NCBI RefSeq assembly: GCF_000162475.2 | Contig: NZ_KI391971.1 | Span: 158,057 to 222,056, forward strand | Length of the DNA stretch: 64,000 bases | DNA from: Granulicatella elegans ATCC 700633 | GTDB taxonomy: Bacteria; Bacillota; Bacilli; Lactobacillales; Aerococcaceae | Direction of reading: 5' to 3' | Made by a program: the position numbers and the translations under genes | The notes under the pieces: generated by a model | What the model was told of the DNA's origin: nothing | Databases searched by the model: none | The model's input: the letters and a program-made list of their open reading frames with translations, nothing else | Shown: positions 16,561 through 24,919 of the stretch, in pieces | Position numbering within the stretch: position 1 is the stretch's first letter | Layout: each line of letters opens with the position of its first letter

Positions 16561-19431
16561 ATGAAAAAATTAGTTTCAGATAAAATTCAAAAATATTCAT
16601 TACGTAAATATAAAGGAATTGGTGCGGCATCAGTTTTATTAGGGATGATGGTTGTTGGAGCTAGTCCGGTATTGGCTGAAGAAACTGTAAATACAGCTAA
16701 TGAAACTACAGTAACACCTACAAAAGATAGTGTGGAAATGGAAACGTTGAGTAATGGCGCAGGTAGTTATACAATGCCAAAAATGCATGTGTTTAGTGGA
16801 TTGAGTTACACTGGAGCAGATACGGAAGATGCGTATAAAACAAATCATAGTAGAAATGAAGATAGGGCTAAATATAATTTAGATAGAGTTGAAAAGGAAC
16901 ATATAAAAAAACAAGGAGAAGATACCTTTAAGGATTCAAAAATTTCTTATGTCACAAAAGAAGGTGAAGTTCTAAAAGAAGAATCGGATGTAGAAATCTC
17001 TGTTGGTGATAAAAAAACTTCTAGTAGCACAATGAACTATAAAATTCATGGACTTTTTGGGAAACGTTATGAAGGAAATGTAGCAGATTTAAATAATGAT
17101 GTTTTAACTAAAATCAAAGAAGCTGATAAAGTTTTAGAAAAGGATGGAAAAAAATATCATAAGATTGATACAGAAGTAGATAAACATGAGGGAACTACTA
17201 AGGAAACAACTTTCAATGATATCACAGTACATGCAAATCCTGGCAACTTGCATAATGAAGATGGAAGTATTCGTTATAATAATATTAAAGAAGGTAGTCG
17301 GATTTGGTTAGTTTCTGAAACTGATGAAGGAAAATATGGGAAGTATGTTCTTGCTACTAAACCAACTACAGCAAATGATTCTTGGGCTGTTGAAACATTT
17401 AAACAAGGTGAAAATGATGCTAAAGATTTTACTAAAGAAAATATAACAACGGATGGTGGAATTAAGGAAGGAGATACTATCTTAGTTGTTGAAAAAAATG
17501 AGGTAGCATTAAAAGACTCTGTTTCTACAGCAACCGAACAAGCAGCTTATACGGTAGGGACAGTTTTTAATGAGAAACAATTAGAAGAGGGGTTAAACAA
17601 TCTTTTAGATGAGAGATTAAGAGATTTAAAAGACGAAGATGTCACTAACCCTAAAAAAGAAAAGACATGGGAAGAAATCTATAAGGATACATTAATAAAT
17701 AAAGATGCAGTAGATAATAAGAATCGTCCTACTTATTCTGTACATCAGAAGTTTAATGGTTATATAAGAGAAAATGGGAAATTTGTAGAATATCATGATG
17801 TGGCAGAATATATCACTAAGCTAAAAGAAAAATTTGGTGAAAATGAAATTACAGTAGGATGGAAAAATTCTCGAGATAAAGTAGAACCAAAATTTGTTGG
17901 AAATATTGAAGACTTTAAAGAGACTTCTAACTACGAGAGTGAAAAAGCAAATGTCACGAAGTTTAAAGAGGCTCATAAGGCAATTCAGTATGTCGACCAA
18001 GTTCCAACAAATGCCAATTTTGTAAAAAATGTGTTTGAAGTAAATGTGGATTTTAAATTAGGAGATAAGAGTACAGATTATTATTATCCTAGTGAAGATA
18101 ATGATGCTAATCAACCAGAAAAAACGTATTTAGCTTATAGATTTGGATATAATGATGAAGATACTAGATACCAATATGGATTAGGTCAATTATATAAAGA
18201 ATATGAAAAAGATGGAGTTCTTTATAGAATTGCCGCACCTACTACATATGATCAACATGCGTCAGTATCTGCTCCTATTTATAGTGAAATTCACTATTAC
18301 AATTTATATCAACCAACACGTGCTTATCACGTTAGTGAAGAGTTAACAAAGGTCAAAAACATCTACGCTAAAGAAGAAACAGAGACAACTGAAAATAAAG
18401 GTAGTGTCATTGTTAAATACCAACTAGCGGATGGAACTTCTATTAAAGAAAATGCAGCCGTCGTTAAAGATGCAGTGATATCATCTACAGAAACTAAATA
18501 TTACTTAGATAAGAATAATCAAAAAGTAGTAGTAGGAACACCAATATCAACAAATAATGCAAATTCATATGATGCTACAACGGTAAAACTACCAGAAATC
18601 TTAAAAGACGGTAAAAAATATAAACTAGTAGGATTGAAAGATGATTCTTCTAAAGAAAAAGGAAACGTAGTAGCAGGAACTACGGAAATTACCTATGTCT
18701 ATAAACTAGCAACTGCTGGTAATGTATTTGCAAAATATATGTTAGAAGGAACTACTACCGAAATAGCAGAAGGAAAAGTCTTAAAACAAGATGCTTCTAT
18801 CGGGGATGAATATACATCTACTGCTCCTGAAGAAGGAACGTTGATTAAAAAAGATGGTAAGTCTTATTTCTACAAAGGCCATCGTGCTACTTCAGCACCT
18901 GAAATAGGTACAGTTGATGAAAATGAAAAAACGGTTATTTATGACTTTGTAGAATACTTTAGTGAAAAAGGTGAACCAGAAGTACAACCAGTATTGCCAG
19001 AAGGAGTTGTAAGTGAAAAAGGTGAACCAGAAGTACAACCAGTATTGCCAGAAGGAGTTGTAAGTGAAAAAGGTGAGCCAGAAGTACAACCAGCATTACC
19101 AGAAGGAGTTGTAAGTGAAAAAGGTGAGCCAGAAGTACAACCAGCATTACCAGAAGGAGTTGTCAGCGAAAAAGGTGAACCAGAAGTAAGGCCAGCATTA
19201 CCAGAAGGAAATGTAGCATCACCTACTACTTCTTCAGCAGAGGTTTCTGAACGTACAGAGCAAGCACCTGAAGAAACATTAGTACCACAACAAGAAACAC
19301 CACAAAATAATAACGAAGAAATCCGTTCAAATGAATTACCAAAAACAGGACAAGCAGAATTGCTTCCAACATGGTTAGGATTCCTAAGCTTAATAGGTGG
19401 AGTTTTAGTCAGAAGAAAAGAGAAAAAATAA
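16561..19431 (+). CDS. LPXTG-anchored surface protein with MucBP-like domains
   Basis: A 956-residue cell-wall protein. The N-terminus carries a YSIRK-like signal peptide (KYSLRKYKGIGAASVLLGM), cleaved near VLAEE. A long region of unrecognised type (about 45-600) follows, then two MucBP-like units (about 614-714 and 719-797, each beginning VKYxLxDGT or AKYMLEGTT). Five 17-residue proline-rich repeats fill 801-885. The sorting signal is LPKTG at 926-930 with a hydrophobic stretch and RRKEKK tail, so sortase A should couple it to peptidoglycan. MucBP units suggest binding to mucin or host glycans. The upstream glycosyltransferase may modify it. A promoter precedes and a terminator follows. Confidence 0.88.
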   Translation: MKKLVSDKIQKYSLRKYKGIGAASVLLGMMVVGASPVLAEETVNTANETTVTPTKDSVEMETLSNGAGSYTMPKMHVFSGLSYTGADTEDAYKTNHSRNEDRAKYNLDRVEKEHIKKQGEDTFKDSKISYVTKEGEVLKEESDVEISVGDKKTSSSTMNYKIHGLFGKRYEGNVADLNNDVLTKIKEADKVLEKDGKKYHKIDTEVDKHEGTTKETTFNDITVHANPGNLHNEDGSIRYNNIKEGSRIWLVSETDEGKYGKYVLATKPTTANDSWAVETFKQGENDAKDFTKENITTDGGIKEGDTILVVEKNEVALKDSVSTATEQAAYTVGTVFNEKQLEEGLNNLLDERLRDLKDEDVTNPKKEKTWEEIYKDTLINKDAVDNKNRPTYSVHQKFNGYIRENGKFVEYHDVAEYITKLKEKFGENEITVGWKNSRDKVEPKFVGNIEDFKETSNYESEKANVTKFKEAHKAIQYVDQVPTNANFVKNVFEVNVDFKLGDKSTDYYYPSEDNDANQPEKTYLAYRFGYNDEDTRYQYGLGQLYKEYEKDGVLYRIAAPTTYDQHASVSAPIYSEIHYYNLYQPTRAYHVSEELTKVKNIYAKEETETTENKGSVIVKYQLADGTSIKENAAVVKDAVISSTETKYYLDKNNQKVVVGTPISTNNANSYDATTVKLPEILKDGKKYKLVGLKDDSSKEKGNVVAGTTEITYVYKLATAGNVFAKYMLEGTTTEIAEGKVLKQDASIGDEYTSTAPEEGTLIKKDGKSYFYKGHRATSAPEIGTVDENEKTVIYDFVEYFSEKGEPEVQPVLPEGVVSEKGEPEVQPVLPEGVVSEKGEPEVQPALPEGVVSEKGEPEVQPALPEGVVSEKGEPEVRPALPEGNVASPTTSSAEVSERTEQAPEETLVPQQETPQNNNEEIRSNELPKTGQAELLPTWLGFLSLIGGVLVRRKEKK
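18961..19215 (+). repeat. five tandem 51-bp coding repeats
   Basis: Each unit encodes SEKGEPEVQPxLPEGVV. Units 1 and 2 are nearly identical, 3 and 4 form a second pair, and unit 5 is the most diverged (EVRPALPEGNV). Copy number is likely to vary between strains by slippage or recombination. The segment makes a stiff, proline-rich wall-spanning stalk. Confidence 0.92.
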
Positions 19432-19466
19432 CAAAGATAATTTTAAAATCATCTCTAACCAATCAA

Positions 19467-19509
19467 AAAAGTCTGTCTCAGGAGAAAACCTCCTAGGACA
19501 GACTTTTGT
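19467..19509. terminator. bidirectional terminator between the surface protein gene and yebC
   Basis: AAAAGTCTGTC and GACAGACTTTT enclose an inner stem AGGAG/CTCCT. T tracts lie on both strands, between convergent genes. Confidence 0.85.
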
Positions 19510-19534
19510 TCTATTCTGAAAAAATCAACAATGA

Positions 19535-20254
19535 TTAGTCTTCTAAGTTTACATTATGGTAAACTTTTTGAACGTCTTCATTATCTTCTAAAGCGTTAAT
19601 CATACGTTCGAATAAACGTAAGTCATCGCCTGTTAATGTTACTTCTGATTGAGGAATCATTTCGATTTCAGATACTGTGAATTCAGAAATTCCTAATCCT
19701 TCTAATGCTGTACGAACTGTGTTGAAGTCGTTTGGTTCAGCATAAACGATTGCTTGGTCGTCTTCTTGTACAACGTCACGAACGTCTACTTCTGCTTCCA
19801 TTAATTGTTCTAATAATTCGTCTGCATCTTTGTTTGCGATACCGAAGATTGCTGTATGGTCAAATAAATAAGTTACAGAACCTGGTGCACCCATGTTTCC
19901 GCCGTTTTTGCTATAAGCAGCACGAACGTCTGCAGCAGTACGGTTTACGTTATTTGTTAGTGCGTCTACGATAATCATAGAACCGTTAGGACCGAATCCT
20001 TCATAACGTAATTCTTGGTAATCGCCATCGCCGCCACCTTTAGCTTTTTCAATTGCACGTTCGATAATATGACGAGGTACATTATAAGTTTTCGCACGGT
20101 CAATTACGAATTTTAATTTTTGGTTAGAATGTGGATCTGGTTCACCTTGTTTTGCTGCTACATAGATCTCAATTCCGAATTTTGCATAAATTTTACTGTT
20201 GTTAGCATCGAGTTTAGTTTTCTTTTCTACGATGTTAGCCCATTTACGTCCCAT
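19535..20254 (-). CDS. yebC: YebC/PmpR-family protein
   Basis: A 239-residue protein of the YebC/TACO1 family, with the typical start [27 protein letters not shown] and later [24 protein letters not shown] and YHNV at the end. Family members have been described as transcription regulators and, for YebC2-type proteins, as ribosome-associated factors easing proline-rich translation. The GTG four codons upstream (20266) is rejected because all family members begin at MGRKW and the purine-rich AAAGTGAG lies just before that ATG. It stands alone and convergent to the surface protein gene. Confidence 0.92.
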   Translation of the reverse strand: MGRKWANIVEKKTKLDANNSKIYAKFGIEIYVAAKQGEPDPHSNQKLKFVIDRAKTYNVPRHIIERAIEKAKGGGDGDYQELRYEGFGPNGSMIIVDALTNNVNRTAADVRAAYSKNGGNMGAPGSVTYLFDHTAIFGIANKDADELLEQLMEAEVDVRDVVQEDDQAIVYAEPNDFNTVRTALEGLGISEFTVSEIEMIPQSEVTLTGDDLRLFERMINALEDNEDVQKVYHNVNLED

Positions 20255-20397
20255 TTTCTCACTCACTTTCTAAAAATATCTATAAGACATTTTTCATTAT
20301 ACAGATGGAAGCTAGGTTTGTTAAGTATTTTCTATTCAGAAATGCATTTTACAAGAAATTTTTTCTAAAAATGGTACACTATAAGAGAGGTGAGTTT

Positions 20398-20691
20398 ATG
20401 AAAAATATTAAAGTAATCTATTTAGAAAGCGAAACTTGTGGGGTTTGTCATGCATTACAGCCACGAGTAGAAGAAGTTACAGAACAAGAAGGAATAGCAT
20501 TAGAAGTCATTAATGTAACGCAGCATCCTGAAGTGGCTAGTCAGTATCAAGTGCTAACAGTTCCGGTTGCGATTGTTTTTGTAGGAGAAAGAGAATTTGC
20601 TCGTCAAGGGAGATTTATTGATATGGAATTGTTCGAAAAACAACTGCAACAAGCAAAAGAATTTGTTCAAATGGAAGACTATCCTTCGTAA
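20398..20691 (+). CDS. thioredoxin-like protein with CGVC motif
   Basis: A 97-residue thioredoxin-fold protein. The active site CGVC is near residues 13-16 and the cis-proline in LTVPVAI near 54-60. It would act as a cytoplasmic thiol-disulfide reductase or bacilliredoxin-like helper; the exact partner is unknown. The upstream open frame (from 20305) is not coding: AGAGAGGTGAG lies just before the ATG at 20398, which also gives the normal family length. It is shorter than thioredoxin proper (about 105) and lacks the usual WCGPC. Confidence 0.8.
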   Translation: MKNIKVIYLESETCGVCHALQPRVEEVTEQEGIALEVINVTQHPEVASQYQVLTVPVAIVFVGEREFARQGRFIDMELFEKQLQQAKEFVQMEDYPS

Positions 20692-20745
20692 AAATGGTAG
20701 AAGATTTAATTCTTTGAATTTAATAATTTCATAATAATTATTCAG

Positions 20746-20773
20746 TTGTATTTAAAAAGGAAAGTGCTATAAT
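20746..20773 (+). promoter_or_regulatory. promoter of the nfeD-floA operon
   Basis: TTGTAT, a 16-base spacer and a perfect TATAAT (20768-20773). The -10 box overlaps the ATG at 20772, which therefore cannot be the translation start. Confidence 0.6.
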
Positions 20774-20798
20774 GATGGCAACGAATGGGGGTGGTCTT

Positions 20799-21416
20799 TT
20801 GTATGTAGACTTACTATTACTGTTAGTAGCTGTCATGGGTGTTTTCTTTTCTTTGTTCTCCAAATGGAATATATTTGGTAGTTTGATAACAGTAATAAGT
20901 TTTGCAACCTATACTTTCCTACATACATACTGGAACTTTTTCGTCATTATCCTATTTGTATTTGGGTTCCTATTTTTAGGATTTGAAGTATTAATTCCAG
21001 GAATTGGTGCTTTAGGAGTGTTAGGGACAGTATTTGTATTAGGAGGGATGTACTGGGCAAACCAGGCTGTCATGGATTTAGTCGTTTTAATCTTAATGTC
21101 ACTATTGTTGGCGATAGTCTTGTTAGTTTTATTGGTGAAAAGGGGAAATCATTTTTCTCATAAGAAAGGATTAGTATTACTTTCTTCTCTAAAAAAATCA
21201 AAAGGCTATTCAACCTCAAAAGTATATGACGATTTAGTCAATAAAACAGGGAAAGCATTGACGGTATTACGTCCAAGTGGAAAGGCTGAACTAGACGGTG
21301 AAATCGTTGATGTGGTCAGTACGGGATTTGTCATTCCAGAAGATACAATGATACAAGTTGTCAAAGTAGAAGGAAGTAAAATCGTCGTACAAGTTTTGGA
21401 GAACAATAATGAGTAG
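20799..21416 (+). CDS. NfeD-family membrane protein (floA partner)
   Basis: About 205 residues with four or five helices in the first two thirds ([34 protein letters not shown], a GALGVLGT glycine motif) and a C-terminal OB-fold of the NfeD type (about 145-203; [28 protein letters not shown]). NfeD proteins pair with flotillin-like proteins in membrane microdomains. TTG at 20799 is chosen as start because GGGGGTGG lies four bases before it, whereas the ATG at 20772 falls inside the promoter. The floA gene follows 11 bases after the stop. Confidence 0.82.
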   Translation: MYVDLLLLLVAVMGVFFSLFSKWNIFGSLITVISFATYTFLHTYWNFFVIILFVFGFLFLGFEVLIPGIGALGVLGTVFVLGGMYWANQAVMDLVVLILMSLLLAIVLLVLLVKRGNHFSHKKGLVLLSSLKKSKGYSTSKVYDDLVNKTGKALTVLRPSGKAELDGEIVDVVSTGFVIPEDTMIQVVKVEGSKIVVQVLENNNE

Positions 21417-21427
21417 GAGGAAGTAAA

Positions 21428-22432
21428 ATGTTAGAAAGAGGTTTATTAAATAACCCAACAGGAGTCATTGGACTCATTGTGATACTATTTCTAATTTTAA
21501 CAGTAGTTATGTTATTTTTTAGATTTGTACCGATTGGGTTATGGATCACAGCTTATTTTTCTGATGTAAAAATTGGAGTGGGCACATTAGTGGGGATGCG
21601 ATTACGTCGAGTAGCTCCTCAATATATTGTGCGTCCGATGATTAAAGCAACAAAAGCAGGATTAAAAATCGATATTAATGAATTAGAAGCCCATTATTTA
21701 GCAGGTGGGAATGTCAATGTAGTTATTGATGCGTTAATCGCAGCACAACGTGCGAATATTGACTTAGAATTTGAACAAGCAGCTGCCATTGACTTAGCAG
21801 GTCGAAATGTATTTGAAGCCGTTCAAGTATCTGTAAATCCAAAAGTAATTGAAACGCCTGTTATTGCAGGGGTTGCGATGGATGGGATTGAAGTTCAAGC
21901 AAAAGCAAAAGTGACGGTACGTGCCAATATTGAACGTTTAGTTGGGGGTGCTGGTGAAGAAACCATTATTGCCCGTGTTGGTGAAGGGATTGTTACTACT
22001 GTTGGTTCAGCAGCTCACCATAAATTAGTTTTAGAAAATCCGGATTCTATTTCCCAAACGATTTTGAGAAAAGGATTAGATGCAGGTACAGCATATGAAA
22101 TTCTATCCATTGATATCGCAGATGTTGATGTCGGTAGAAATATCGGAGCAAAATTACAAGCAGAACAAGCAGAAGCAGATAAGAAAATTGCACAAGCTAA
22201 AGCTGAAGAACGTCGTTCTCTTGCCGTAGCGCAAGAACAAGAAATGTTAGCAGAAGTACAACGTATGCGTGCAAAAGTTGTAGAAGCTGAATCGCAAATT
22301 CCATTAGCGATGGCAGAAGCTCTTCGTAATGGAAAACTGGGAGTCATGGACTACTATCAATTGAAAAATATTCAATCGGATACAGATATGAGAGAAGCGA
22401 TTAGCAAATCTTCTGTTGAGAGTGAATCATGA
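21428..22432 (+). CDS. floA: flotillin-like protein FloA
   Basis: A 334-residue FloA (YqfA) homologue. One N-terminal hairpin helix (about 12-45) is followed by the SPFH/band-7 domain with [46 protein letters not shown] and [20 protein letters not shown]. An Ala/Glu-rich coiled coil (about 235-290, [18 protein letters not shown]) follows. It assembles functional membrane microdomains and affects membrane fluidity and secretion. It lies between nfeD and an overlapping third gene, as in other Firmicutes. AGGAGGAAGT precedes the ATG. Confidence 0.95.
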   Translation: MLERGLLNNPTGVIGLIVILFLILTVVMLFFRFVPIGLWITAYFSDVKIGVGTLVGMRLRRVAPQYIVRPMIKATKAGLKIDINELEAHYLAGGNVNVVIDALIAAQRANIDLEFEQAAAIDLAGRNVFEAVQVSVNPKVIETPVIAGVAMDGIEVQAKAKVTVRANIERLVGGAGEETIIARVGEGIVTTVGSAAHHKLVLENPDSISQTILRKGLDAGTAYEILSIDIADVDVGRNIGAKLQAEQAEADKKIAQAKAEERRSLAVAQEQEMLAEVQRMRAKVVEAESQIPLAMAEALRNGKLGVMDYYQLKNIQSDTDMREAISKSSVESES

Positions 22433-23097
22433 ATATTGTACTCTTTCTCTTGTATATAGTAATCCTTGTGATCATGTCTGCTGGTAGTTATCTTAATTTA
22501 AAAATGAAAAGTAAAGAAAAGGGATTTAGCCAACTGCACGATTGGCTGAATCATTCTTTTCAAGAAAAACCTGTTTCGTCTAAACATCATCATCCAAGAA
22601 ATCAAAAAGTAGCAGATGTTGTCGTAGAAGAAATGCCTGAAACAAAAGCGACATTATCCCATACAGAGAAAATGAGACAACAATTTTTAAAGATGGTACA
22701 AGTCTTTCGACAATTTTCACCAGAGGATTATTCTTTATCCGTATTTGATAAGGAATTAATCCAAAGAGTATCCATTATTTCTTCAGAAGAAATTGATACG
22801 ATGAGAAGAAGTGCTATTTTAATTCATACTGAAAAATTAAAACGATTATATATGAATAACCCGAATTTACCAGAAGAATTATTAGAACATCTTCGAGTTT
22901 TTGTAGAAGAAATGGAAGCAATCCAATTACAGGAAGAAGAAGTTCAACATATGGGTTCAAAAGGTGAATTAGTGGTGGAAGCTGTAAAAGGTGCAGTAAA
23001 TTATACAACGAAAAACCGAGTGTTAAAACATCACTTACAATGGAAAAAAGCAATTGTTGCAAGTGAAGTGTTATCGAAACCAAAAAGTATGCGATAA
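22429..23097 (+). CDS. hypothetical membrane-anchored protein of the floA operon
   Basis: A 222-residue protein of unknown family. A single N-terminal helix (about 3-22) anchors it. After a His/Lys linker ([11 protein letters not shown]) comes a helical, mostly charged domain. Its ATG overlaps the floA stop by four bases (ATGA), so it is translationally coupled. Coupling and membrane topology suggest it acts with FloA, but no function can be assigned. It is much longer than Bacillus YqfB, the third gene of the equivalent operon, and shows no similarity that I can see. Confidence 0.75.
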   Translation: MNIVLFLLYIVILVIMSAGSYLNLKMKSKEKGFSQLHDWLNHSFQEKPVSSKHHHPRNQKVADVVVEEMPETKATLSHTEKMRQQFLKMVQVFRQFSPEDYSLSVFDKELIQRVSIISSEEIDTMRRSAILIHTEKLKRLYMNNPNLPEELLEHLRVFVEEMEAIQLQEEEVQHMGSKGELVVEAVKGAVNYTTKNRVLKHHLQWKKAIVASEVLSKPKSMR

Positions 23098-23110
23098 AAA
23101 GCGTAGAAAG

Positions 23111-23144
23111 AAGGTTAGGCAGAAATGCTTAGCCTTTTTATTTT
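23111..23144 (+). terminator. terminator of the nfeD-floA operon
   Basis: AAGGTTAGGC and GCTTAGCCTT pair around AGAAAT and lead into TTTATTTT. Confidence 0.85.
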
Positions 23145-23178
23145 GTGTTACAATATGCCTAGTAGAGAGGTGAATATC

Positions 23179-23994
23179 ATGTTAGAACAAGAAATGATTA
23201 CTCAGTTAAAAAGAAAACAAGGAAATAATACAGCATTAACACAAGAAGAATTAGAATGGTTATGGGAGAATATAGGAAATCCGAATCCAGAAATCCGAGA
23301 TGACTTAGTCTTTAATTTATTTGGACAATTTATTTTTGAACAACTGATAACAAAAGAACAATTACGATGGATCATTGAAAAAGTGAATGTCACAAATCCT
23401 TTGGAGTATAGAATCGAAGAATTCGGTAGTGCAACAGCGTATCGTTCATTCTCAGCGCTTGTAATGGGAATGATTTTACAAGTTGATGGGGATAAAACAA
23501 GTGGATATGATTCTTGTTTAACAACTTCAGAGAGAACGAGTTGGATCCAAAATGGAATTCATTATTTAAAAAGAGAAAAAGACAGAACGGGATATGATGA
23601 AAAGTTAGGATGGGTACACGCATTTGCTCATGGAGCAGATTTATTAGGAACCATTATTTCTCATCCGAATTGTACCCAAGAATATGTAGTAGAAGTATTA
23701 GAAGTCATTAGTGATATTTTTCAAAAGAGTAAACAACCATTTATGGATGAAGAAGAAAAACGATTAGGATTAGCAATCTTTTTTGGGATAGAGTCTGGAA
23801 ATCTTTCTCAAAAACTATTGTGTGAGTGGATTAAAAAGCAAAGATTTGAAGAATTAGATGGAAGCCGTGAAAGTTATCAACGTTTAGCAATGTACAAAAG
23901 TTTTTTAGCGACAATCTATTTTAGGATGGAAGCTTTAAACCTTTGGGAAAATTCTTTAAAGGATGAGATGATGATGATCCTCCAAGAATATTAA
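23179..23994 (+). CDS. DUF2785-family protein
   Basis: A 271-residue all-helical soluble protein. The pattern NPEIRDDLVFNLFGQFIF, FSALVMGMILQVDG and LGWVHAFAHGADLLG matches DUF2785, a family of uncharacterised Firmicutes proteins. AGAGAGGTGAA precedes the ATG at 23179; the longer open frame from 23125 starts in the upstream terminator and promoter (TTACAAT near 23148). It is monocistronic. Function unknown. Confidence 0.78.
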   Translation: MLEQEMITQLKRKQGNNTALTQEELEWLWENIGNPNPEIRDDLVFNLFGQFIFEQLITKEQLRWIIEKVNVTNPLEYRIEEFGSATAYRSFSALVMGMILQVDGDKTSGYDSCLTTSERTSWIQNGIHYLKREKDRTGYDEKLGWVHAFAHGADLLGTIISHPNCTQEYVVEVLEVISDIFQKSKQPFMDEEEKRLGLAIFFGIESGNLSQKLLCEWIKKQRFEELDGSRESYQRLAMYKSFLATIYFRMEALNLWENSLKDEMMMILQEY

Positions 23995-23998
23995 AAAA

Positions 23999-24020
23999 CC
24001 ACCGACACAATGGTCGGTGG
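23999..24020 (-). terminator. hairpin with T tract on the minus strand
   Basis: CCACCGAC and GTCGGTGG pair around ACAATG. The plus side is followed by A residues, so it works as a terminator only for leftward transcription, from the repeat and pseudogene region. Confidence 0.7.
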
Positions 24021-24147
24021 AAAAAAGGATTTTGAAATATTTAACTTGGGAGGATAATATTTCTTATTTGGGAATGATTAAAGTATAGAGTGAAATTTTG
24101 AAAATTATATGAAGACTCCGATAAGAAAGTGAGAAGAATTAAGGAAG

Positions 24148-24303
24148 AAATAAAATAGAAAAAACATTTATCACTGTAGCAAGGTCGCCAGCAGCCAGCA
24201 AATACTGTCTCATGGCTAAAAATCAAGCCTTGGTCTTGATTTTTCCCAGTAATATAAGCCTGAGGCTTGCTACGGTGATGAGTTTTTGTCTGTTTTTATT
24301 TTT
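24148..24303 (-). repeat. folded intergenic repeat, copy B (inverted)
   Basis: Read on the minus strand it has the same plan as copies A and C. The end is TAAAAATAAAAACAGACAAA; inner arms are GTAGCAAG/CTTGCTAC; hairpin 1 is AAGCC/GGCTT with its left arm shortened; hairpin 2 is AAAAATCAAG/CTTGATTTTT with loop ACCAAGG; hairpin 3 is CAG/CTG. The linkers TTTTAGCCATGAGA and GCTGCTGGCG are conserved. The outer ends match less well than in A or C. It lies between the DUF2785 gene and a broken phosphoesterase gene. Confidence 0.85.
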
Positions 24304-24376
24304 ACGTTATAATGTTACTTTTATTCTTTTTTATGTGTTATAGACGTCTGAGGAATCAACTTTCTCTTTAACCCAT

Positions 24377-24700
24377 TTAGAAGAAATGGGCTCCCAAAAA
24401 ATAGACAGTATTTAATGGAGACAAAAACGATAGAAATTCCGAAGCAGTCAGCTGTCTTGTTTTATAATTTTGCTCGCCAATAAATTTCCGAGCCCATCCA
24501 TCAGCAATATCATGATTTCCTGGTTCAATAAAGACTTTTGTGCCCAAGGATTCGATTTGTTTGAAAAAATGTGCTAAATCTACAAAGCTTTGATATTCAC
24601 CGTTAAAAGTTAAATCCCCGCTAACAAGTAAAGCTTTTGGACGTTCTTGTTCAACTTAAGCAACTAAAGCTTCCATACATTTACGAACATTGTGTAACAT
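24377..24700 (-). pseudogene. truncated metallophosphoesterase gene with in-frame stop
   Basis: Reading leftward from an ATG with AGGAGG close before it, the frame gives MLHNVRKCMEALVA, a TAA stop, then about 92 codons of clear calcineurin-like phosphoesterase sequence. These contain the metal motifs VSGDLTFNGE and EPGNHDIADGWARKF. The first metal motif (DxH) and the whole C-terminal half are missing. Folded repeats B and C stand on either side, so deletion between or beside them may have destroyed the gene. Confidence 0.8.
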
Positions 24701-24734
24701 AGCTCCTCCTAAAAATTAGCGTTCTCCTTAACGG

Positions 24735-24902
24735 AAAAAATAAAACAGAAAAAACATTTTTCCGTGGCAAAGGTACTATAAGCCCTTGGCTTATAGTACA
24801 GGGGAAATTTGAGACCAAGGCTCAAAGTTTAGCCATGAGACTCGCAGTTGCGAGGCTGCTGGCGATCTTGCTACGGCTAAGAATGTTTTTTCTGTTTTAT
24901 TG
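24735..24902 (+). repeat. folded intergenic repeat, copy C (about 168 bp)
   Basis: Same orientation as copy A. The inverted ends are AATAAAACAGAAAAAACAT and its complement. Hairpin 1 is GTACTATAAGCC/GGCTTATAGTAC as in A; hairpin 2 is TTTGAG/CTCAAA with loop ACCAAGG; hairpin 3 is CTCGC/GCGAG. The TTTAGCCATGAGA and GCTGCTGGCG linkers are present. It ends 17 bases from the stop of the COG0523 gene and may terminate it. Confidence 0.88.
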
Positions 24903-24919
24903 TAGTTATATTACGCTTA

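Noticed and set aside
18892-19147. Two long open frames on the minus strand across the surface-protein repeats
   Set aside because: They are shadows of the 51-bp coding repeats; the codon pattern and motifs belong to the plus-strand gene.
18961-19215. Regular 51-bp repeats considered as a CRISPR array
   Set aside because: Units are contiguous without spacers and stay in frame as protein repeats; no cas genes are present.
20305-20397. N-terminal extension of the thioredoxin-like protein
   Set aside because: No ribosome binding site before it; a strong one precedes the ATG at 20398.
22015-22347. 110-residue minus-strand frame inside floA
   Set aside because: Ser/Ala/Cys-rich shadow of the conserved FloA coiled coil.
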